Positions 10,757-24,050 of a stretch of DNA of 64,000 bases are shown piece after piece. Below the pieces are notes generated by a model. That model saw only the letters and a list, made by a program, of their open reading frames with translations. It made no database searches and was not told the origin of the DNA. The position numbers and the translations under genes were made by a program. This DNA is from Brasenia schreberi (lineage: Eukaryota > Streptophyta > Magnoliopsida > Nymphaeales > Cabombaceae): NCBI GenBank assembly GCA_036023115.1, contig JAYKKT010000059.1, positions 8,133,001 through 8,197,000 of the forward strand, read 5' to 3'. Numbering within the stretch: the stretch's first letter is position 1; every line of letters begins with the position of its first letter.

Positions 10757-12294
10757 TAACAACAACAACAACTAAGCCTTTTCCCATACTAGACGAGGTC
10801 GGCTACATGGATTCTTTGTTTCCACAGAGCTCTATCATGTACCATATTAGCAGTTAAGTCACAATAAGCTAGATCATTCTTTATTGTTTCTTTTCAACAC
10901 TTTTGTGCTCGTCATCTACCTCTTTTAATACTTTCCAAATTTAGTTTATCATATCTACTTAGAGGTTCTTCTTCTGATCTTGTTTCTATATGTTCAAACC
11001 ATCTTAAACTATATTCTCTCATTTTATCCTCTATTGGTGGCACTCCTAATTTGTTTCAAATAACCTCATTATGTATACGGTCTTTTCTTGTATGACCACT
11101 TATCCATCTCAACATCTTTATTTTTGTCACAAACATCTTTTGTACATATTGATGATTAATTGTCCAACACTCAGAACCATAAAACATGGCAGGCCTAATT
11201 GCTGCTCTATAATACTTACCTTTTAACTTTAATGGTATCTTCTTATCACAAAGAATACCTGACACTCCTCTATGTTTTAACCAACCAGCATTAATTCTAT
11301 GAGTAACATCTCCATCAATTCTTCCATCACTCTGAAAAATTGACCCTAGGTATTTAAAACTTTTTGTTTTGGGGATGCAATGTGTGCCAATTTTAATTTC
11401 TATGTCCTCTGAGGTAACCAAATGATCAAACTTACATTCCATATATTCTGTCTTTGTTCTACTAAGTCGGAGGCCTTTGCTTTCTAATGTTTTTCTCCAT
11501 AGTTTCAATTTTTTATTAACTTTTTGCTTAGACTCCTCCACTAATACAATGTCATATGCAAATAACATACACTAAGGCACTTCATCTTGAATATGTTTTG
11601 TTAACTCATCAATCACCATTTTAAATAAATATGGACTTAAAGTTGATCCTTGATGTAACCCAATATTAACTTCAAAGAAGTTTGTCATTCGTTCGTGAGT
11701 CCTCACACATGTTTTTGCACCATCATACATGTCTCTAATAAGGTTAATGTATGTCAATGGGATACCTCTTTTTACCAAAGTTCTCTAAAGAACCTCCCTC
11801 GGTACCCTATCATAAGCTTTTTCTAGATCAATAAATATCATGTGAAGGTCTTTCTCTTTTGTTCTAAAATGTTCCATAAGACGTCTCAAAAGGTGAATCG
11901 CTTCAACAGCAGATCTGCCTAGCATGAATCCAAATTGGTTCCCTGTTGTACTTGATACTTGTCTTAACCTACGTTCGATAATTCTTTCCCACAATTTCAT
12001 AGTATGGCTCATTAACTTGATACCTCGATAATTCACACAATTTTGAACGTCTCCCTTGTTCTTATATATGGGTATAAGTGTACTTGCTCTCCATTCCTCT
12101 GACATCTTTTGGTTTTTTCATATTTTATTAAATAGTCTTGTGAGCCAAGTGATTCCTTTTTCTCCTAGTATTTTCCAACCTTCTATAGGAATATTATCTG
12201 GTCCTATCGATTTACCACCCTTCATATGTTTAAGAGCCACTTTGACTTCATTCTTTTGAATACGTCGGTAGAAATTGTGGTTTATATACTTTTC
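10757..12294 (-). mobile_element. 5'-truncated RTE LINE, opposite orientation
   Basis: On the minus strand it runs from [17 protein letters not shown] (12294 downward) through the RT domain to the 3' end, finishing with the (AAC)n tail at 10757-10771 on the plus strand. It has intact [12 protein letters not shown] and [10 protein letters not shown] motifs, but a stop just before motif C (near 11570), Tyr in place of the second motif C Asp (AYDIVL), and shifts near 11785 and 12110. It lacks the endonuclease domain. Homology ends sharply at 12294. No target-site duplication was found. Confidence 0.9.
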
Positions 12295-12990
12295 CACGCA
12301 TACTTGCACAACCCATGCAAGCTAATTAAATTTTTTTAAAAGACAGAGACATGAATGCAAGGGTCATAACATAATCCAACCTATCATAAAGTACCCACAA
12401 CAAAATTAGACCTGATCGGTTCTAGGTTTAGTATTAGTGCCGAAACCGATTGCTTAGTTATATTTTTAATTGGGCTAATAATTCGTTAATGCTAAACCAT
12501 GCAAAAGTATCCAACATTTTATTCATACTCACAAGAACTATGTTTGTGGTTTGGAGGAATTCAATATCTGTATAATTCCATAGACAAAGCGTTTTCCCCC
12601 ATCAGCTATGTAGGGCATTGTCTTATGCAATAAGGCATTCAGCCGTAGGGAGTTGAACCCTTGATGTCCTGTAAAGTTTGAAAGGACTTTATATTGTGTA
12701 ACCTGGTCAATGTTGATGTATGAGTAATTACCATTTTTCATCTTTGATAATATGCACATCCACGAAAGATTCTATGCAGAAAACTTCGACCTTGTACTTC
12801 ATTTACTGCAATATTTGGTTAGAGGATAAGTTGTCATTTGCAATTAATGTTTTATTGGAAGAGAAACAATATTCCTAACATTATTTTTGGCTAAAAAGTG
12901 TCCAGCATGTTGCCCATGAGAACTGTTTCGTCTTGTGGGTTTCTTAAAGTGATCTCTTCCTTAATCTTTCTTTTGTCATACTCTATCTCT

Positions 12991-13013
12991 ATGTGTGTGT
13001 GTGTGTGTGTGTG
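12991..13013. repeat. (GT)n microsatellite
   Basis: About 22 bp of GT repeat. Confidence 0.9.
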
Positions 13014-15430
13014 ATCTGTGCATGTATGCAGAAGATTGACATTGCTATAATAATCTGGTGCACCTTTTTCAATCAGGTCGTTGTCATAGAAGCACCTTGA
13101 AGGAGTGAAGGAAGGAGGCCTTATGGATCAAACAAGACTTTGATGTTCAGCTCTCTTCTTACAAACTAGTAAACACTATCATAAAATCATCTAATTTTAT
13201 GCTCCTTTTTCATAAGCGCTGGCTAGCCTTAATAAATATTTGCATATACTAGGTGTAAGCGACAACTACATCATCCAATAGGTAGAAACCTTTTTGATAG
13301 GGTTACATCAATAGCATGCACTTTTGAGATCACAACGCATTATAGTTCCCATGAATCAACAAAATGCACACATTTTTATAATCAATTTAGCAAGTACCTC
13401 ACATTCATATTCCTACACCACTAACAACTAAATCCATTCCATATGCACAACTCATTATTTAGTTTAGATATATGGCTCATACGATATGATACATGAGTTA
13501 AAGCCACACAAGTCGTTCGATCCCGGTCGCCCGTTTATATACATAGTGCTAACTAAGATGCAAGGAGGCCTTAGTTCCTATTTTTTTTCCTTTGAAACAC
13601 TCCTTTATTGATGAATCTTTCTTTGAATCAGTTTTTATTTGTTTTTCTTCATTTCTCTTTTTAATAGGTAGTTGAAATGAACCAAAGAGTGAAGAATGAA
13701 AGGGAGAACGAACAGAATTGAATGCTAGAAGCATATTAACACATGAGGAGAGATAAGATCGCGTTTTATGGGTGAAGATTATTTTATTAATTACTGAAAA
13801 TGAACGAAGAAAAGGTGTATATAGTAAAAAGGGTGTGTAAATATCAATTATGTATTTATACTGGTTGATCCATATCCCACTTGATTGTGTGTATAGTAAA
13901 AAGTGTGTGTACATATCAATTCTATCAATTCTGTATTTGTACTGGCTGATCCATATCCCAGCCTCTTATAGCGACTCGACCCAGCACGGACACATAATCG
14001 GGTATGTGTAGGGTAAGTAGACATCCCCACGTTAAATAGTTCCTTCCATGTTCGGGGTTTCGTGTACTTTGTGGACACAACAACAACAACGATCGAGGGC
14101 AGGTCCAGCCTGTTCGCTTGGCTTTACCTATCCTCGTCACTTCGTCGACTACCATCGGCCGGTGTTTCGCCGGAGAAACGAAAAATGTAAATAAAAAAAA
14201 AATAACATGCAAAGTACCACCAGTTTGCCAAATTCTTCATCCATCTTTGTCCTTGCACAACTATTCAAGACCCAAAATTCATCTACTCTTAGGAGACTTT
14301 AATGTGCCTCTAAATAGCTACATAAATAGCTACGAAGGGAAGGAAATTCTTTCTGATTCCCACTAGAGGGGCCATTCTTTTGTGTCTGGACTATTATCTA
14401 AACCGGGACAATTATGATCTCTCTCTCTCTCTCTCTCTCAGTGGCGTCTGTGGTTGATTATTTCAGCCAACTGAATTTGTAGGAAATAGGGGTTGATCGT
14501 CTCAGAGGCACACCTAATACAGAGGTCCCTCTGCATGGCATGTATATAACCAAAGTTTATGAGCCGCCCATTACAAATGTGTCGGATGCGGCTCATCTTG
14601 AACGACAAGGAATTTTTTTTTTGAAACACATAGCAACGCGATTAATGGTATTAGAGGGACCACGGTTTGCTTACAGTTAGAATTAACTCTACGTTTGCAC
14701 TGATCAGGACAATCTACGACTAATAATTTCAAAGCACAAGTACATTTGTCAAGCCAAGAACATTTTTAAAATGAAAATGAAGGCACCAGAGCAGCCAGTC
14801 ACCTGGCGGGGCATGTTGAGCAGCACCATTAATTGCAAACTGTCACGCGGAAGCCCAGCTTCAAGTGAGACCCACCATCATAATGAAACAAGAGAAAGGA
14901 AACTCGCCTTTTACCATGAGGTAAAGAGAGTAGAATAGCGTGAGAGAGAGAGAGAGAAACTCTTGTTGAAAACCCGTGAGAGACAGAAGAGGCCTTATCT
15001 CTGAAAAACCCACCTCTTTAAAACTTTTAGTCCAAAGCTACCTTCATAAGTACAATCAAACTACTCGTAAAGGCATATAGTGCTGTTATTTGGGAGCTCC
15101 TTTTCCTTTTTGTTCAAAAGGTTATATACGATTTTACCGTTCACAGTTTGCATCATAATATATCCGACTTTCTGTATCATCTTTCTCAATATTGTGCTTG
15201 TTTTCTTGGTTCCGGCTTCTGTCTTATAGCATGCACTGGAAGTTTCTCAATGTGGAGTGGAATATCGACATGCCAGAAGAATAGAAGCGCGAAAGAAGCC
15301 TACACGAAGTTTCCTAGACCAAATAAAGCGCCTTGTAAAAGCTAGGAAAATTGAATGATATGAATTGTGACTGATGTAGAAAACTAAGAGCTACTACTTT
15401 TTCGGCGGCCCTCCGTTTTATTCGCCTGCC

Positions 15431-15432
<2 letters not shown>

Positions 15433-15481
<49 letters not shown>
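15433..15481. repeat. (GA)n microsatellite
   Basis: About 48 bp of uninterrupted GA repeat. A shorter GA run lies at about 14943-14957. Confidence 0.95.
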
Positions 15482-15485
<4 letters not shown>

Positions 15486-15800
15486 ATTCGTTTCAGACCA
15501 AGGCTATCACGTTTTGTTGTCTTCTTCTAACAAAGTCCTTCTTTTCTTGGGAAAGAGAAGGCAATATTTAATTTCCTTACAGGAAAATGTGGTCCGACGG
15601 TCGCGATCACTGTGAGATGATAGGTCCTTTTCAATTTGAACCTCCATGTACGGTTTCTTTGGCCTGATCTTTCTTTGTTTTCTTTTGCCGTGCATGTGCC
15701 AAATAGAATGAAATCGACGCTCTCTGAATGGATCCTATCATCTCACTGTGATGCACGTCTTAGTGGTCCATGTGAATCATATTGAAGCAATCTAATGCAT

Positions 15801-15987
15801 ACAGTTGGACGACTAAAATCTCACATAAATAAAACTGCCAAATGGCGGAGTCCATTTTCACATTTTTTTATTGGATATTATAAATATTTCAAGCCTCAAA
15901 AGCCCACAGTTGGACAACTAAAATCTCAGTTAGACCCATTTTCACATTTTTTTATTGGATATTATAAAAATTTCATGCCTCAAAATT
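15801..15987 (+). repeat. Local tandem repeat, about 100-bp unit, two copies
   Basis: ACAGTTGGACGACTAAAATC (15801) recurs with one change at 15906, and CATTTTTTTATTGGATATTA recurs at about 15861 and 15945. The second unit is shorter by about 20 bp in its middle. Confidence 0.85.
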
Positions 15988-17481
15988 CCATACTTTTGCT
16001 TTTCCCAGTCGCTTCACCAATGAAAACCAAGTTTGCATTCTTCCTTTTCACCCCTCTTATGTACGTAGCGGTTGAATCGGCTGCAGCTAGGGGTGTTCAC
16101 CGTTTGGTTTGGCTGGGTTCTAGCCTCAAACCAAAAGGTTAGTTTTGGTTCTTAATTTTTAGAGAACCGAACCAAATCAGAACCACGGTTGTACTTATTT
16201 GAGGATTTTGCTAAATACAACATATTGTGTCATGAGATTATTTAGATATATGGTCTATATTTTATATGTATATGAGGTTATAAAACTCATATAGGTATAT
16301 AAACTTATAAACTTTTCAAGATTTAAATCCATTTAAGTATATATATATATATATACATTTATATGTATATAAGGTTATAAAACTCATATACATAAACTTA
16401 AAAAGATTATATGTATAAGTTTTATAACTTTATATACATATAAAACATGAATATATATAATGGTTTCATGTCCAGATCTTGGTGGTTTGCATATATTGAG
16501 GAGACATGCCGAAGTTTTACTGCTTCTCTCTCTCTCTCTCTCCAATTATAGCACTCAGTTGTAACAATCATCAACTAATTGCGCGGAGCACTTAATCGAG
16601 CGAGCATGCAAACTTGCTGCTTGCAGGTAGAGCTGCCAATTTGTTCGGACCTGCTTGGCCCTACAGCAGCAGGGCCCACATCTTTCAAGGGCCTGAATTT
16701 GCCAGGTCTGTCATGGCCCTTGAAGGGCTCCAGGTCGGGCCATATACTATCATGTTATACATTAATATTATATATGTGTGTATTTGTGTATATATATTTT
16801 CATAACATATATACAGTATATACTTTTGGTCCTCCGGGCGGCCTGGCCCAGTCCACCTTGGCCCGCATGGCCCTGTTTGTGTCTGGGGTTAAGGACAACC
16901 CGCAATGTACGATTATGTTCTGGCCCGGATGCTTTGGCATGCTTTAGGAGTCGTGACAAAACTGCCCTGCTAGAAAATAGCTATGCGGGACCAAGAGTTC
17001 CGTGATCTCAACAGCCTGTGTTAAACGGGCTGCAGGACCACTTGGTGCCGAAAATAGAGGCGAGACAACTGCATCTCAGTGAAGCAAACCACCACCCCAG
17101 GGCGAGAGGGGCCGGCCCATTTCGATGGTCTATAGGCCATCGAAATCGATTATCATATTTTACCATTTGGGAAGAGAAAGAAGATGCAAGTACCACAAAT
17201 TAGGGGTGTTCATGGTCTGCTTTGGTTCGGTTCTAGTTTCAACTTCAAATCAAACCAAACCTGAACAGTTAGTAAATTTTGGGAAACCAAACAAAACTAT
17301 AAATTATAAAACTATATGAAACCACAAAAAGTGTTCTGTCTTGGCTCAGTTCCAAACCATGGTTGATTATGCTTTAAACATATAACACTGATAGCTAGTC
17401 AATAATATACGATCATCCCATAACAAATAAACTTTGACATACCACCATATAAAACTATGTCAACAATATATTTATAAATAT

Positions 17482-17738
17482 AGAGGGGGGGAGGGGTAGT
17501 GCTATATTCTCAAGCCCATTCGTGCTTATATCTATTCAAATATTTCTACTATTTTATCGATACGATCAAAGGTAGATATTGAATTTGAAAAACAAAATGT
17601 ATAATTATACTTTTCATACTTCACATTTAATACACAATAATAAATTTTACTTTTAAATTCAAATATCCATCGGTAGAGACCTTCGAGTGGATTTCAGCAT
17701 GAATGGGTTTGAGCATGAACCTCTCTCTCTCCCTATAT
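17482..17738. mobile_element. Fold-back (MITE-like) element
   Basis: The left arm (about 17507-17555, with TCAAGCCCATTCGTGC) is an imperfect inverted repeat of the right arm (about 17677-17725, ending GGGTTTGAGCATGAAC). Length (about 250 bp), arm sequence and AG/CT-rich edges match the element at 2410-2635. No coding capacity. Confidence 0.5.
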
Positions 17739-18337
17739 GTGTGTGTGTTTGTGTGTTGGAAAATGGTGGGTAACAAAAGTGAAAACATCGGTGCTGTATT
17801 CATCTATATGCAAACTGTATATATGATCACAGCTCGATGATATGATCCGTTAGTAGCATTAGTTTTCAAAGAGTTCGGAATATGATCGGCGATGCAGTTA
17901 ACCTCCCCCTACTAAATTAAAATGCCTTTCTTGGAGAATTAATCATATGCCTTCATCAATACATAATAGTGGTTTTGCATCCTGCTCATATTGTAAGGTG
18001 CTAGACCATATGCATTGCGGCCCTTGGTGGATAATAAAAAAGTTGTAGTTTTGGAGGAAAAAAAAATAAAAACCGAGTTTTTCTCATAATAAGTTGTATT
18101 GAATCCTGGCCATCACTAAGTTCTATCTTGTTTTATTATTTATTATACTAAAATAACAAAATTTCTCTCTAAAGCTTTTAAGCTTTCATATGCATCTTTT
18201 AGAATGTTCATTATTTAATCTATTGTGCCTTCTTACAAGTCCGCCCGGGGATTTCGTCCGTAAATGACTAAGCAACAGCTTATAATGAGGCGTTGTTGGT
18301 CTTACCATTGATTAATAACATCTACAGTTCTGCACCG

Positions 18338-18461
18338 AGAGCATTAGCTCAATCACAGGGCGCTCTACCACTGGAGCTGCTGGTGGGGAGTTCGACTCCC
18401 AGAGAGTGCATGTGTGGCGGTGTGTGTGTTATGCTTCGGCCTCGTAACAAAAAAAAAAAAA
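18338..18461 (+). mobile_element. tRNA-derived SINE, plus strand
   Basis: The head TTAGCTCAATCACAGGGCG (box A, 18344 on) and GTTCGACTCCC (box B, 18390-18400) look like a tRNA. The body carries TGTGTGTGTTATGCTTCGGC and the element ends in an A run (18449-18461). It is not a working tRNA gene: the 3' half does not pair with the 5' half as an acceptor stem and the sequence runs on into the SINE body. Confidence 0.75.
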
Positions 18462-18565
18462 CATTTCAGATCAGATATTATCTTCTTATCACTGAGACCT
18501 CCTGTTGTGTCTCTATGTTTAAGAAGTGTATTAAATTCTAGGCATCTTCATCAGTCCCCCATCTT

Positions 18566-18694
18566 TTTTTTTTTACAAGAGGAGGCGGAAGCCTAACACA
18601 CACACACACCACACATTCACCCTCTCGAAGTCAAACTCCCCACCAGCAGCAACGGCTCTAAAGTGCCCTAACGTTGAGCTAACTTTCTCAGTGC
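18566..18694 (-). mobile_element. tRNA-derived SINE with 15-bp target-site duplication
   Basis: Reading the minus strand: box A-like TTAGCTCAACG, box B-like AGTTTGACTTCG, then a TG-rich body and an A tail (the plus-strand T run at 18564-18574). The direct repeat TCAGTCCCCCATCTT occurs immediately on both sides (18551-18565 and 18695-18709), the mark of LINE-driven insertion. This is the best defined SINE in the window and fixes the family length at about 130 bp. Confidence 0.85.
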
Positions 18695-18709
18695 TCAGTC
18701 CCCCATCTT

Positions 18710-19854
18710 CTTGAAACACTAAAGTTGAATATCTAAAAATGCCATTTTAAGATGCAAGAAAGTGTTTTTTGAACTCCCATGCCATGCATTTTCACATTAT
18801 ATCAAACTTACATTGTATATATTTTGTTTTAGCATCTTAAATGAGAGTCCCTATGTTTTAAGAACTCTCTACATTTCAAGTTCTGAAAGTTCATGTTCTA
18901 TTCATCAACCAACAATCTTAAATCAAATAACATGACTGAGTATATTTGTTTCTTTAAAACTTCCACAATCAAAGTAAAAGACATATGGGGTCAAGTCCAT
19001 CTCAAATTAATATCATAATGTTAATATCATCCACATATGCTCCTGCATCGTGAACATAAGTTCCTAATTACTTTTATGTCGATAAAAGATCAAGGATCAA
19101 GTTCCCCTTGAGTTTAAGGCAGCATTTTTCTTCTTTATCTTGATTTACAATCAAAATGCAAGATGAGAATGACCAAAAATATACGAGGAATTATTCAAAA
19201 TAACAACATAAAATATTTTATTTTTTATAAATATGTATCATGTCTAACATAAATGTTTGCCTCTGTGTGTGTTGTTGGAGTAACTAAAGAAACAAATCTG
19301 ATAAAAAAATTGTATTTCTCCTATATAATGATAAATCCATGATTTAACATTAAGCAACCTAAAAAGAAGAATGGTATTTCCAGTAGGGTTCATATTTGAT
19401 TTCGTACACCAATTGTCTTCGTGACATTGTCCTGTATATATGCAAGGGATGGATGAAGACATAATTATTACATATGCAAGACACCCATGTGATTCAGAGT
19501 ATTATTCTTCATCCAACTTTTTCCCAAAATGAGGATGTTAAGAAGAAGGGAGGGAATTTCCATGTTAGAATATGATTACTCAATATTTCATTGTCAAGCT
19601 AAGGAATCTATCATCCAAGGAGATACATCAAAAGAAAATATTCTAGAATCCATCACAAATTATTGCACGCTAGCTGTCGGTTGCCTAACACAATCCTCCT
19701 CTTTCATCTGATCTTAGACCAATCATGGAAGGATGAACACAATTAAGGTTAGAAAAACTGATCCATGTAGTGCAGATGAACTGACAGCGGCGGATTTAGA
19801 ACTTTTGGTGGGGAGAGGCAAATAGTCTATTAGAGTGCTTAAGGCAGGATAACC
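18710..19854. other. Intergenic stretch, no gene seen
   Basis: AT-rich and without recognisable exons. It contains one fragment resembling the 5' end of the RTE LINE at 19655-19745. Confidence 0.4.
19655..19745 (-). mobile_element. Fragment resembling the 5' end of the RTE LINE
   Basis: GCTGTCGGTTGCCTAACACA with ATCCTCCTCTTTCATC (about 19673-19710) resembles 53628-53660 of the full-length RTE (GCTGTCGGAAGCCTAACACA and CCTCCTCCTTTATCC). No coding part follows. It may be a remnant, or a related short element sharing that leader. Confidence 0.45.
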
Positions 19855-20242
19855 CATGCATTATAATTGACAATTCAGTCAGTCTTATAGTTTTCTTATT
19901 GATTTCTCAAATTTCAGGTGAGGAGACCGCCCATTTTCGCTGAATGTAGATCTGCCACTGTGTATAGGATAGGTAAAACTCTGGTAACGATCAATGCTAT
20001 TGAGTTCATGAACTTGATCACAACGCGTTTTTGCTGAAGTTGGTTTTATCATGCTAGAGTGGCAAGAATTTTGCTGATCCTAATGGATTTGGATATGAAT
20101 GCAGTCGTGAATTGATTGAAAGCTCTTTATAGCAATTATTCAAATTTGATCAAGGTTTCAGAAGCAAGAAACAATCGGGTATGGGTCTTCTATTACCTGA
20201 CCCATTGGCAATACTCCCTATTGGCACCAGCAACAGCTGGGA

Positions 20243-20362
20243 ATTTTTTTCTTCTCACAAAGGGAGGCTGAATTTTAAACACACACAAATTTGCACCCCC
20301 CGGGAGTCGAACTCCCCACGAGCAACGAGGGCGTCAAAGCACCTCGCCATTGGCTAACGATT
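20243..20362 (-). mobile_element. tRNA-derived SINE, copy 2
   Basis: Counterpart of 389-508 with two single-base differences in or next to it. It occupies the same place upstream of the duplicated gene. Confidence 0.7.
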
Positions 20363-20465
20363 TTCGCGCGAAGAGAAGATTTCCTAATTCACCACGGGTG
20401 GTGGCCCTATTACTAGGTCTTCAATAGATGCATACCGCCCCAATTACATTGGCCGGTACATTCTG

Positions 20466-20474
20466 TTTATATAT
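20466..20474 (+). promoter_or_regulatory. TATA-like motif of the lyase-family gene, copy 2
   Basis: Same motif and spacing to the ATG as in copy 1. Two adjacent bases differ between the copies in the presumed leader (GC in copy 1, TT in copy 2, near 639 and 20493). Confidence 0.4.
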
Positions 20475-20523
20475 GACCCATGGAGACTGCAGCTTCACCC
20501 TCATGAGCTCAATATACACAGAG

Positions 20524-22674
20524 ATGGCCGGAATTTTCTGTGTGGTTGCTGCCTTACGATACAAGACTGCCAGAAATGCTGCAGGACTCCTCCCTAAATG
20601 CAAAGAATTCCTCTTTTCAACCACCCAAAACGAGAATTTGATGCACCGGAAAAACTTCTCGTCGAACTCCTTGGATTCTCTTGCCAGAAAAGTAACCAGA
20701 ATCCATCAAATACTTGAGCAGGAAGGCGTGGCCCTTCTGCCCGGTTGCTATGATGCGCTCTCGGCCGCAATCATTGAGAAGACTGGCTTCAGAGCTGGCT
20801 TCATCTCCGGTTACTCTGTCTCTGCGGCCCGCCTCGGCAAGCCCGATATCGGCCTAATGACGTAAACTCACATCCATTTCTCCCCAACTTCGAATGCTCT
20901 CACCTTCTTCTATATATATATATATATACGCTCAATCTCATACATTCTCTTCCAACATTTTCATCGTTGATAGTGGTGATCCATGACAAAGATTTAAAAC
21001 AAAAAATCAAACCGTATTATTGAGCATTAAATGTGAGTATGAAAGGTAATATCGTACACTTATTTTTTACTATTCAAATCTTTGCGGTGAACAAATGGTA
21101 AAAATCTTTGAGGAAGATTGAGCATGAACTATACCCTAAAGAGAGATTAGATCATATACACCACTTACATTATGGTTCACTAATGCCTAACTTATTTTGT
21201 AGGAACATGACTAATAATATTATTTTTTGTATTTTTTAAAAACTCTTGAAAATTTTTAAATTATACTTTTACCATAAAAAAAAGTAAAAGTTGACAATAT
21301 TATGCATGATCTGATTTTCTTATATATATATACTTATGGATGTACGTATTTTGATAGACGGAATTAATCTTGGCAGGCCACCGGAGATGGCGGAAGCGGC
21401 AAGGACCATTTGTGCAGTGGCCCCTAAGATCCCGTTCATTGCAGATGCTGGTACGAAATCTAGTTACAGTATTACCGCTTTTATTGCATTTAACAATCAA
21501 CCTAAATAAATCTCTAAATTCATACGTTAGTTCACTTCTTAAAGTCTCACCAGTGGGTAGCTGCAGTTTCAACTATTATTAATATTATTGTTGTTGCTGT
21601 TGTTTGGGTCATTGGCATAGTGTTAGATATTGTCAACTTGTGACCTTCAATTTGAGGTTTCTGCCTTCGTAATCAGGTGGATAAACAGAAGGGAACTTGT
21701 TGGATCCCTGAAATAGAAAAGCAGAAGACTTACCGGACCATAGATTTAAGAGATTTAGAAGATCATGACCAAGCTGCATAATTGCGTAAAATGATATTTT
21801 CAAAAAAGAAAAGAAAAAGTGCATGAATGGTATGCTTTTCGGTGCTAAATCATGATATCCTACATCACCTGATTTAACCGTGTGAATGACACCAAAATTC
21901 TTGTTTTGGTTTGGAGCCAACTTAGATCTTTCAAGGAAAATAAAACCTTTTAGTTTGTCATCCCTTCTTTATATATAGAGAGGTAGTCATGCATATTTAA
22001 AAATCATTCATACTCAAATCTATTCAGATGTTTTTATTGTTGAACGGATTTGACCAATGATGAAAGTTTGGATTAAAAGTATTATTAAATGTGTGTACTT
22101 TGTATTTAATATTTTTTATTTCTTCAATCATTCGCATCAAAATCAAATTGTTAAAATGATAAAGTAGAATTTAATGAATAGAATTTCACCGTTTATTCTT
22201 ATATGTATATATAGAGAGAGAGGTATATGCTAAATCTCATTGATTCTTATATATTTATAGAGAGAGAGGTATATGCTAAATCTCATTGATGTTCAAATTT
22301 ATTCAAACATTTCGACCATTCAATCATCGTTGATCAAATCATTCTATGTTTTCTCACTTTCTATTTTTATTCACAACAGTATTTTTTATTTTTAAATACA
22401 GATTTTCAACGGTCATCGAACTTTGAATGGATTTGAAAATGAATAAGATTGAGTACGAACTATATATATATATTGTGTGCAAGCGTACATGTTTGTATTT
22501 CATTTGCGCAAATGCGCGACTTTTCTAGTGCACTGTTTTCATAACATATATTTTATGGAAACACTATTTCGTGCAACACCAAGTACTGAACCGTACTGAC
22601 GAAAAGTTAATTTATCCTTTGGTCCACCACGTCTTCATCTGCTGGTGTGATCCGCTCCGTAACAATAACCATTT

Positions 22675-22715
<41 letters not shown>

Positions 22716-24001
22716 ATTGTGGCCCACTTGACGTGGCATCAGTTTCTACTTTTCATCTCAAGATTCTCTGAGGGAAGCTGCGGTAGGGCAGGGTTCGACC
22801 AGACATGCAAGAGCCCGGTATCGAACTCGTGACCCAAATCTAAAGTCCGGCCAGCACTTTGTACGATGCAAACAGGGAACCGGTGGTACCACAGTTCCAG
22901 TCCAGCCAAGCCCGTCCCCAGACCCAGTCGGTACTAAACCAAGAAGCAGATCCCCTCACAGCAGGACAGCCATATCACTTTGTTCTTCACCCCATAACTT
23001 GTTATAAAGGGCATAAACAAATGCAATCTGAATATCACCTAAACAAAGTTCTATGATGGCCAACGAACTAGAATCCGGTTTGGGGATTGATAGCTAAATC
23101 AAAGTTGTAAGTATTGATCTGTATGATATAATATGCACTAATACATAACATATTACATGACATGGTTTACAAGACGATTCAATATGCATGCCCTTTCTGT
23201 TTTATGTATCGTATGATATGATATGTATTTTCCAAAGGTATGATAGCCGGGTAACTACTTTACACACACACATATACATACACATACATACAAATATATA
23301 AAAGGTAGTTTTGAATCCATAATAAACATTTTCACTGTTCAATCTTTGAGATCAAACGGTATAAAAAAATAGCACCCAATTCCGCTCTCCTCAATTCCTG
23401 CCTTGCAATAGTTAAAATTTAGAAACAATAATATCCCGTGTACATATGCATGTGTGTGTGAGAGAGAGCTTCCAATTCCTCTAGGTAAAAGGTGGTAAGA
23501 AGTACTAATGTTTTGCTTTTCTTTTATGCTGTGCCCAAGATACTGGTGGCGGTAATGCACTCAATGTACAAAGAACGGTCCAAGATTTGATTGCAGCTGG
23601 TGCTGCCGGCTGCTTTCTAGAGGTATCTTTATTAAAAGGTTCCTGATATATATATATATATATATATATGCTGACCGGTGTGAACAATACGTCTCCAGCT
23701 TTTATACATGCTAAATGTATCATATGTCTATTTTGTCACTCACTTTTAGTCTTGCTTTTGTCAGGATCAAGCATGGCCAAAGAAGTGTGGTAAGAGAAAG
23801 TTAATTCACCTCATATTTAAATATTTTCCCTCGTTCTCCTTTTAAAACGTGATTTCTATTTTAAACATCCTTTGTATTTGTACCATAAGATGTCTTTTAG
23901 ATTCATGTATTTCTAATAGAACTCTGCCTTTTTTGGTATTGGCTGATGCAAATGTGAACAAGGTCATATGCGGGGCAAGCAGGTTAGTTTGAATTTTCCT
24001 C

Positions 24002-24050
<49 letters not shown>

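Larger units (their letters stand above)
12295..17481. other. Long intergenic stretch without a recognisable gene
   Basis: No coding exon chain found. It contains GGTTC/GAACC-rich dispersed repeat (about 12409-12500, 16083-16200, 17200-17300), a tRNA-like fragment (about 12640-12675), microsatellites, a local tandem repeat at 15801-15987, a GC-rich stretch at about 16640-16960 with repeated GGGCC/GGCCC words, and AT palindromes near 16330-16460. The open frames here lack homology I recognise. Confidence 0.45.

Noticed and set aside
13040..13100. Exon-like end TTTCAATCAG followed by a short open segment
   Set aside because: Only about 20 bases of open sequence before a stop and no preceding exon.
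13925..14366. Open frames with a basic N-terminus around 14100-14360
   Set aside because: Short, on both strands, no known domain and no splice partners.
18341..18411. Possible functional tRNA gene
   Set aside because: Box A and box B are present, but no acceptor stem or complete cloverleaf can be formed and the sequence continues into a SINE body with an A tail.
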